DNA from: Sitta carolinensis
Taxonomy: Eukaryota > Chordata > Aves > Passeriformes > Sittidae
Assembly (NCBI GenBank): GCA_032173965.1
Contig: CM063287.1
Location: 8,871,859 to 8,935,858, forward strand
Reading direction: 5' to 3'
Length of the DNA stretch: 64,000 nucleotides
Shown here: piece by piece, positions 31,181-64,000 of the stretch
Layout: the number at the start of each line of letters is the position of its first letter
How positions within the stretch are numbered: position 1 is the stretch's first letter
Position numbers and translations under genes: made by a program
Notes under the pieces: model-generated
What the model was told of the DNA's origin: nothing
Database searches by the model: none
What the model saw: only the letters and a program-made list of their open reading frames with translations

Positions 31181-34100
31181 TGTGAAACTGGGACTGACTT
31201 TTCTGTCCCTCAGACATCCAGCAGCATATCTCCTTTACCACAGGAAGTTTATTCAGGAAGTCAGGAATATTACTGAAGCTTATGGCACACAGTCAAGGTT
31301 TCAGAAAACAAAGGGAACAGAAATAATCCATGTGAAATTCCTCATGTGAACTTTTCTGCATGATGTGTCATATATAATTAAAATACTTCTCTTATGTAGG
31401 ACTGGGGAGGGAGAAAAGCTTGATAAATTATTTGTTGACAAAAAAAAGGGATTAAAAAAGGGGTTTAGCACATATTTGAAATGTCTACCTAGGAAACCCC
31501 CAAAGCCTCTCCTTTGAAAACTGATTGAATCATTTGTTGCAGGTGTTTGGTCTGGGCTCTAAGATTTTTAGGTCTCAGATTTAAATGTTAGACAAACGTA
31601 ATGACCAGAGTGCTGTGTGCCATCCAGGTTAGGCTCAAAGTGAGAGCAAGTTTTACAGTTTCCAAATTGCCTTGGTTTGAGAAGAGATGATGCTTTAGAT
31701 TTGAACCTCTGTTAGTATGTAGTCTGTATGTGTAATAAACACATTGGGAAATAAAGGCAAATGGAGTTTCTGGCTTGGCTGATAGAGAACTTCTGGTCAA
31801 CATTGTCTCTAGTGGAATTACATTACCAACAACAATGAAGGGTTGCCAAAAATACATAAATGTATCTATCTCAGGAGGGGAAGCTATTAATGAGATTGTC
31901 TTATATGAGTAATCCTGTACCCAGACCACCTCCTATGAGATTACCCTTTGGAAAAAAAAGCCCACTGAGAAGTCGTGCTGTGTTGGAAAGAGAGTTGTGT
32001 GGAGCAATTAACCGCAGGAACTCACTGCTGATTGCAAGTGGCTGCTGATCTGCCAAGGAAAACCCTTGAACCAAACCCAAGTGAGGACAGCAGTGAGGCA
32101 TCAGAGGGGTGTGCAGCACCATGCCCTGGAACAAGCACATTGTGCCCTCAGTGGCCAGCCCAGGGAGTTTCCAAAACCAGCTGGGTTCTAGTTTTGTTAA
32201 AACATGCTTTGGGTTGTTTAAACAGGTTGGATCTTGTTTTGTTAACTCATGCATGAGCTAAGACAGAAATGAGGCAGAAATAAGTAAGCAGACTTGTTAG
32301 ATTCACAGTGGTCTGCTACAGGACATAAGGATAAATATAAAAAATAATAGCAAGGAAGTGTGTCTTTCAGTACATCAGGCAATTTCACTTCTGACAGCAC
32401 AGGGGTGCTGTTGTAACTCTCCTGTGCTGTACATTTTATCCAGTACAAAACTTTTCTAACACATAACACTTCCTCACTATGGAGCTGGCATGAGAACCAT
32501 GCGAAGCAAGCTGGCACACCTGACTCTGTGTGTGCTAGGAATTGCAATTTTTTTCCAAAGTTTTCATTCTGCTGATGGTTTTCCATTCCAGCCAATTTCA
32601 AAGTGTGATGGTTTAGCAGGAAGCAAAGCCAGTGTGTCAATCTTCCTTCAGCTGACTGGAGGGAGAGGTAGGTATACAAGCGGACACATAAATAGGCAGG
32701 TAAATGTGAATCGTAAATGGAAACTGTAGGAATTGAAACAGGAACTGTGAGTAAATAGCTCACCATGGGCTCACTGGAGAGCAAACGGGTGAGTGGCAAG
32801 TAAGTGCCGCTCAGGGGTGCAGACTGGTGACAAAGCGACACCAGAAGCCAGCCAGTAGCAAGGTAAGAGGTCAGTACACCAAAAACTGCTGGGGCAGGCT
32901 GGTGGAACAGCCAAGTCACAATAAATATTGGAGAATTTGGGAGCTGCTCCAAATCCCAATAAACCAGAATCTTGTTGTTTCAAGAACACAAATTCCCATT
33001 GTGTGAAGCATTAAAAAAAGAGGGAAAAAAAAAAAAAAGGAAGGAAAAGAAAGAAAAATAACATAAATGTAAAACTGGGCAAGGGTTCTTGGGAAGAACA
33101 TAAGCACTTGAAACATACTGTAATATCTTAGTGTCTATCCAAGGATATTTAATTTATACTGTTCATGGCAATGGTATTCACAGTCAGATCTGATATGTGG
33201 GTTTCCCTCTAAAGGGGAGAGGAGGTCTGCTTGTCCTCACTATAATTTTTAATTGAATTTGTGTTCAGTCAGCATAACATGATTGCTCTAAAGATGGTTT
33301 CTGTCTGCCCATAATAAGGTTAAGACTCAATTAGTAGTTGCAGCATCTAACAATATTTCACCACTTGCCAGAAGGCTCAAGCAGCATCTGGCCAGCTGCA
33401 GGTACCATTTCAGCACCCATTTCCCTTAGCAGGGGTGCTGGGCCACCCTCCCTGGGAGCACTGAGCGAGGGATGGTCCATCCTGGGGGCTCCCTGTGCCC
33501 TGTTCCTGCTCCATCTGTTCCTGCACCAGACACTGTAGCACAAAACCATGAACACATCATTCACACCCTCGCTCTGCAGTCCCCCGAAGGTGCACAGCTG
33601 CCAGGAAAACTGCTGAGATGATAATAAGGGGTTTGATGTATTTATGTGAGGATTAAGGGTTTTTTCATCTTGGAGAAATTAATTTTACTCTAATCAACAA
33701 TTGTATCAACCAGTAAGCCTCAAGAAAATCTGAGTGACCGTTAGGTGTCAAAATCCCAGATGAAGCCTCTTGTGTTCATTCCTAAGGTTTTTCCTTTTCC
33801 TTTCTGCCCACCTGACCCTGATAAACTCATTTTTGCACTATATCCTTAGCACAAAACAAATTATAGCTCTTTCTCTCTTCCTGCCTTTTGAGGTGTGTCC
33901 AGTTTTCCGATCAATCTTGTCTTATTACTTACCCAGAAAGTTACCAAACATTTGAATGTATATGATGGTGTCAATAGTTATCTGAAATACCAATTTTACC
34001 ATGTACGCATTATAGGCATTTGATCTTGGTTGTAACCTCATTATGAGCAGGTAAATAAAAAAGGTGTAATTTATGATTTATGAAGAAAACAGACCAACAT

Positions 34101-34429
34101 GTAATTTGAAGGCAGCCAGGAGAAAAGAAAACATGAAAGATGTAAATGAGAATGGAAAAGTTCCTTTGCTCCAGCAAAGGATCACTTGAATTTGTATTGT
34201 CTTGCATTTTATATTTGGTCATATAAATCAGATGCTACCATTTTGTCAAGGTCTACTATGTTCAATCTACTTTATGTAAGAATTTTGGAGAGCAAACATG
34301 TGTGTCCTTGGGACACTTCGTACGTCCTTTGTCAAACATTCCATCTTCTTCCCATCAAACTCCTGCTCAGGAGCGGTGCTCACACCACGTCCACCGGATG
34401 GGTTTCCCTAGGCGTTCCCTGTCCAGCTG
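31181..34429. other. Intergenic DNA upstream of the OGDHL promoter
   Basis: Contains a 236-codon antisense open frame at 32242-32952 (unrecognised, see findings) and a purine-rich tract at 33013-33058. Nothing else is assignable. Confidence 0.5.
33013..33058. repeat. A/G-only purine tract
   Basis: About 46 bases of only A and G, with a long A run in the middle. It may be an eroded poly(A) tail or simple sequence. Confidence 0.8.
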
Positions 34430-34565
34430 CTCACCGGCGCGGGGCTCTCGCCTGTGTTTACCCGGTTGGTGAGAGATGAAGGGCGGGAGCATCCGCACGC
34501 GTCCTGCGCTCACCGCCCCCGCGATGGCGGAGGGCCCGCGGCTGGCAGGGGCCGGGGGTAGTTGG

Positions 34566-35090
34566 CGTGTCCAGGGGCGTGTCCCGAGGGGCATGGGCGT
34601 ATCCTGGGTGGGTCCCGTGTCCCGGGGTGTATCCCGGGGTGTATCTCGGGCTGTGACCCGGGCTGTGTCCGTGTCCTGGGCTGTGTCCATGTCCCGTGTC
34701 CTGGGCTGTGTCCATGTCCCGTTGGCTGGTCCATGCCGTATCCCGGGCTGTGTCCGTGTCCCGGGGTGTATCCCGGGGTGTGTCCCGGGCTGTGTCCATG
34801 TCCCGTATCCCGGGCTGTGTCCCGGGGTGTATCCCGGGCTGTGTCTATGTCCCGGGCTGTCTCCCGGGCTGTGTCCGTGTCCCGTGTCCCGGACTGTGTC
34901 TGTGTCCCGGGGTGTGTCCCGGGCTGTGTCCATGTCCCGTGTCCCGGGCTGTGTCCCGGGGTGTGTCCCGGGGGTGTGTCCCGGGGTGTGTCCCGGGCTG
35001 TGTCCATGTCCCGGGCTGTGTCCATGTCCCGTGTCCCGGGGTGTAACCCGGGCTGTGTCCGTGTCCCGTATCCCAGGGTGTGTCCCGGGG
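34566..35090. repeat. GC-rich hexamer-based minisatellite upstream of OGDHL
   Basis: The array alternates GTGTCC, ATGTCC or GTATCC hexamers with CGGGCT or CGGGGT hexamers, so the common composite unit is 12 or 18 bases (for example CGGGCTGTGTCCATGTCC). The + strand is almost free of A except in ATG/GTAT variants, and SmaI-type CCCGGG palindromes recur throughout. Because most variation is in steps of six bases, stop codons are rare in all frames and long false ORFs appear on both strands. It directly abuts the CpG-island promoter. Confidence 0.9.
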
Positions 35091-35148
35091 CGGTGGTGCC
35101 GGTGCAGCGCCCGCGGCCCCGCCCCGCCGTGACCTCAGCGCGCGTGCC

Positions 35149-35156
35149 TCACGTGA
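35149..35156. promoter_or_regulatory. Palindromic E-box TCACGTGA
   Basis: A full 8-base palindrome of the kind bound by USF and MiT/TFE factors, followed by TGACGCA-like sequence and preceded by a TGACCT nuclear-receptor-like half-site. The motif is seen; occupancy is inference. Confidence 0.5.
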
Positions 35157-35180
35157 CGCAGGTGCGGCCCCCGCCCGCCG

Positions 35181-35262
35181 CTCCCCGTTCCCTCCGCGCC
35201 CTGCCTGCCGCGCTCCGCGGATGCGCTGGAGCCTCCGCGCCCCCGCAGGTCTGTCCGCGCCG
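35181..35262 (+). other. OGDHL: Possible non-coding first exon of OGDHL
   Basis: A consensus donor (GCCG then gtgagg) at 35263 lies in the CpG island. The OGDHL start codon lies only 28 bases after an acceptor at 38757, so an upstream 5' UTR exon is expected. The 5' end given is arbitrary. The candidate contains an upstream ATG at 35221. A second weaker donor (GCAG then gtctgt) sits at 35249. Confidence 0.4.
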
Positions 35263-35480
35263 GTGAGGGGCGGGGGGCGGCGGAGCTGGGCCGGGCCCGG
35301 CCGCGGCGCAGGGCCCGTGCCCCGCGCAGGCCCCCGGCGCGGCGGGGCCTCTCGCCGTGCGGCTGAGGGGGGTCGCGCCGCAGGCCGGGCCGGGCCCCGG
35401 AGCGCGGGGTGAGCGGCCCGGCCCGGCCCGGCCCGGGCTCCGGTGATGCCTCAGCCCCGTCGTAGCCGGGAGCGCCTTGA

Positions 35481-38400
35481 CAGCCCGGCAGGCTCCGGCC
35501 CCCGGTGGGGCCAGGGTGACCAGGACACCGCGTCCTGGCGTTACCGGGAGGGCCGGAGAGCAAACCCGGCCCTCCCAGATCCCCCCTCGGCTCTGTTGGC
35601 AGCCTGCAGTCTGTGGTGGTGTCATCCCTCTGTACGCGCTGAAGGCGTTTTTTCAGCGTAGGGAAATAAATCCGTTAAGTTTTATTGCACCGAGACGCCT
35701 CCATCGCCTTGAGGCGAATGCGCCGCTGGGGAACCTCCTGCAGGTCAACTCTCTGTGAGGAGAATTAGGGTTCTCTATACAGCGTGGCATAGCTGTGCTG
35801 GGGGAAAAGAAACATTTAGTGCATGGAGGTATACCTGAGGTAGCCTTATTTAGTAAGGATATTCCCTGTATCTGTATTAAATTATCTGTGATAATTTGTT
35901 TTCTGGAGAAGCTTTATCATGCTAGTCCTTTTTTTTCAATCACCCTTGTTTCATTTGAATTACTCAGTCTTTAAAAGAACTTTAAGAGTAAGCCGTGTGT
36001 GAAATATTGGGTGAAATTACCATGATAGTGGATGAAGAACTTTTTTTATGAAATATGGATCAGAATTTTTAACCACCACTTCTGCAGAGCATAAAGAACA
36101 TTTGTTAACATTGGTAGCAGGGCTTCATGTGTGTTAAGAAACTCAATATTGGCAATACCAAGAGGATATTGATTCATATGTGCACTGTATTTATACTGAA
36201 AGTGATCTTGAAGAGTGCTGGATAAAACCCTTGTTACCAGAAGTGTCTGCTGTCTATTTTCCACATGCTTCTATGGCCCCTTGAAACCTGAGTAGAATAA
36301 TTCCCAAGACTGTCTATGACATTGGGGCACTTCTAGAGGTTGAAGTGCCAAGGTGAAAGCTAGGTCATTGTTTGAGACAGAAAAAGCAGGAATTTTCAGC
36401 TACTTAGGGCTTTCATTTACTTCCACCATTTTGAGGGTGCTGTGGTGCATTAAATATCAGGTTATTCTTGTGGTTCACTGCTTCTTTCTTATTTTTGACC
36501 TCTGGTAGAGATTGAATTAATACCATTCATTAGGTTGCTCTTAGCTCAGCTTGATCCCTTTCCAATCACTGTTTTCATTTCAGGGTTGGTTTGGGAAACA
36601 TAGTGAAGTGGAACAGCTCTAACTCTTCCTGACTCTTGCCTGCTGTCCTGGATGCCAGTTTCTGACTGACAGTCTCAAGGCTGAGTGGGCTGGGATGGTC
36701 TATGAACATGCTGGTGGTCTCTGGTTTGTTTGGCTGCTGACAGCTGACATCTGTGCTGAAGAACGATGTGTGCAAAAGGAAAATCTAAGAAGCCGGGGTT
36801 TTGAGTCATATTAATCTGTAACTGGAGTCTGGCTGGAATGACAAAGCTCCTATATGCTTTTATAGATTGCATATTCAGTAGTTATTGCTTGAAGTATGGC
36901 TCTGACCCCATTTTGAAATTTAAATGGAACCAGAAGGGAGTGACTGGTACCACTTAACAAGCTCTTTGTTTCTGTTATATATTATGTCATTTGCACCCAT
37001 TTTCCAGTCTCCCTGACAAATTTTTCTTATTCTGTGTTCTTTACTAACTTCTAGAAGAAAGAACTACACATTCTTCAGGCAGACATATTATGAAGAAAAA
37101 AATATGTAAAACTGCCTGTGCTTAAGAAGCTTGCTGCTGCAGTATGATAAACTGAGAAAAACGTTCCTCTCTTTCCCTTCTCTCTCGAGTCTTTACAAAG
37201 TACTTTAAGTGAGAGTAGTGAGAGTAGGTAATCCCTTAGGAATGAGTGTATATGGCAGAGGATGAGATTTGCATGCAGTAAGGTAGGCAAAATAATAATT
37301 TCTATGAGAATGGGCACAGACATAAGGTTGGAAGTGCCATGGTGACCTCTCTGTTCTTACTGTAATAACATGAAGTCTCAGCTAGTTTTGCAAAATGGCA
37401 TCACGCATACTTGCTGTTAAATGTTACAGGGAATTATGTATGCAGACAGTATATAAGCTCTGTCAGTGCTCCTGCAGGACTTAATCTCCTTCCAAAAAGG
37501 CGCTGATGATAGTGTTTTTTCAGTGGCCTGGCCCTGGTCAGAGATGGGTGTTGGCACAGTTGTTGTAATAAGCTTTGAATCTGTGAAGTGGGAAATGACA
37601 AGGAAATATAAGCAGGTAGGAAATAACACTCATGGGTAGGGATTCAGCACACCAGTAGCCCAACTGTTAGAATTTGCTGCAAATGCCCTGTGGAGAGGGA
37701 AGAGTGTGGTTTTGAGTAGCTCATAGGTTTGAATGAGGACTGGGTGCTGGTTTCAGTGCTGCTGCCTTGGAAGAGCACTTCCCACATGTCTGGGCACATG
37801 GAGGATGTGGACAAGTGCTTGTTCAGAACATCCAGTAAGTGCATGATGGCTCTGGTCTGCTGATGCATGAGAGTGAAAAGGCTGCAGAGTCTTGAAGGAG
37901 TAGAAAAGGGAGTCTGGTATGATCAGGGACAGTTCACTGCTGGGATGATACAGTTAAAGGTAGTGACTTAGAAAAGGAGCTAGTCATCAGCTTTTAAAAT
38001 AGATGTTGAGCTAAAAATGTGATGACAGAGAGGAACAAGTAGTAATACAGTTTTATTTAGTAGGACTACTTTTTGTTTTGTTTTGAAGTATCAATATTGA
38101 CTTCTAAATTGGATGATAAAAAATAGCTATTCCTATCCCTTAGAAATTAGGTATTTTATAACCATTTTTTTTGTTTGTTTGTTTTTTAGAAGGAGGCTGT
38201 TGCTAGTTAGGAAAACAAATTAAAGTGAGCCTTTTCTCAGTGTTTCACTGTTTGGTTGAAGGCTAATGTCAATATGAACACTTAACTAACCCTTCTAATT
38301 GTTTAGTCAGCTCCATTACTCCTGGCAGAAATTTGAGGTAGCGGCTTTTTGTTTTCCACAGCACCTGTGCTGACACTGTTTGCTGGCCCCACCCCAGGGT

Positions 38401-38757
38401 GACTGGCTAAAAAGCCACGGCTTGGCAAACAGAGAGAAAAAGCAGTTGGGGTTGCCAGGAGCTCCAGAGGGGTCAATGATTAGCAGCCCCATTTGTTCCA
38501 GGGAGCTGGGCCCAGGGGCAGACAGCACAAGTGGTGATTGCTTCAGGGAGCAGGGTGGTGTTACCAGTTACAGGAGCTGGGAGAGGGGCATGGCCAGCAG
38601 CAGCCACTCCACGCCTGTGGCTGTAACTCTGAAGGGACCTTCATGCCTAGGCCTGAGCCCTGTAGCCAGAAATCTGACTTTTTGCTGTGAGGCTGAAATG
38701 TGTCTGTAATTCATTGGCTTTTTTTTATGATTAAGTTTGGTTTTATTCTATTAATAG
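35481..38757 (+). other. Probable OGDHL intron 1 (5' UTR intron)
   Basis: AT-rich sequence between the CpG island and the first coding exon, ending in the acceptor tattaatag. A moderately GC-rich segment at 38380-38660 has no recognised content. Confidence 0.5.
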
Positions 38758-38785
38758 ACTTGGATTGTCTGGCTAATAAGCAAAC

Positions 38786-63825
<25,040 letters not shown>

Positions 63826-64000
63826 GTCAGTACTGAGATAACTGTTAAATGTTGTTAAAAGTGTTTAAGTCCCACACTTAAAGAAACAACTTGGAATTTG
63901 TTTAAAAAAGATGGTCTGCTGCAGGGAGGGGGAAGTTGGGGCTCTTTCTTCAGCATTAATCTGTTACAGGTTTCAGTCAATAATAATCAAATGTCCCGCG

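Larger units (their letters stand above)
35091..35480 (+). promoter_or_regulatory. CpG island, probable OGDHL promoter
   Basis: Extremely GC- and CpG-rich, in contrast to the AT-rich surroundings. It has GC boxes (CCCCGCCCCGCC at 35117-35128, CCCCCGCCCGCC at 35168-35179), an E-box at 35149-35156 and no TATA box. It is the only strong promoter-like block upstream of the OGDHL coding start, on the correct side and at a usual distance for a first intron. The start site cannot be fixed from sequence. Confidence 0.7.

Noticed and set aside
34367..35266. Several ORFs of 113-234 codons on both strands encoding Cys-Pro-Gly or Asp-Thr-Ala-Arg repeats
   Set aside because: They are products of the hexamer-based tandem array, open in all six frames, with no conserved domain. 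Period-six repeats without a stop register give this result regardless of coding.
35080..35625. Arg/Pro/Gly/Ala-rich ORFs on both strands of the CpG island
   Set aside because: GC-rich DNA rarely forms stop codons; no domain or splice-supported frame was found. The OGDHL protein start is clearly at 38786.

Overview
The window comes from a vertebrate nuclear genome, almost certainly a songbird (oscine passerine). Introns are long and AT-rich and CR1 LINE remnants are present. There is a SINE with a tRNA-Ile-like head and a CR1-like tail, a type known from passerines, and two avian-type LTRs. No bacterial-style operons, CRISPR arrays or intact mobile-element genes are visible.

Two protein-coding genes lie head to tail on the + strand. 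Positions 270-18360 hold the last nine visible coding exons of PARG (poly(ADP-ribose) glycohydrolase), including the whole catalytic signature and the stop codon; its 5' exons lie upstream of the window. About 16 kb of mostly featureless intergenic DNA follows (old CR1 copy, simple repeats, one CpG-rich patch). At 34.4-35.5 kb there is a very GC-rich block: a roughly 525-bp array built from a hexamer-based unit, then a CpG island with GC boxes and a palindromic E-box. I take this to be the promoter and non-coding first exon of the next gene. From 38786 to the right edge are the first 14 coding exons (about 672 residues) of OGDHL (2-oxoglutarate dehydrogenase-like, a mitochondrial E1 enzyme). 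The exons for its C-terminal third are outside the window. PARG and OGDHL are also neighbours in human.

The genes are functionally separate: PARG removes poly(ADP-ribose) chains in DNA-damage signalling, and OGDHL is a thiamine-diphosphate dehydrogenase linked to the TCA cycle. All exon joins were made by hand from splice signals, continuous reading frame and remembered family sequence. Every internal join keeps frame. One PARG intron can only be explained with a GC-AG donor.

I see no convincing new multi-gene system. The most unusual structures are the promoter-proximal hexamer array that is open in all six reading frames, the GC-AG PARG intron, a pair of same-orientation LTRs in OGDHL intron 2 (one bringing a CpG-rich segment), a four-run GGG tract next to an OGDHL splice donor, and a short acidic PARG C-terminus with a poly(A) signal directly after the stop.
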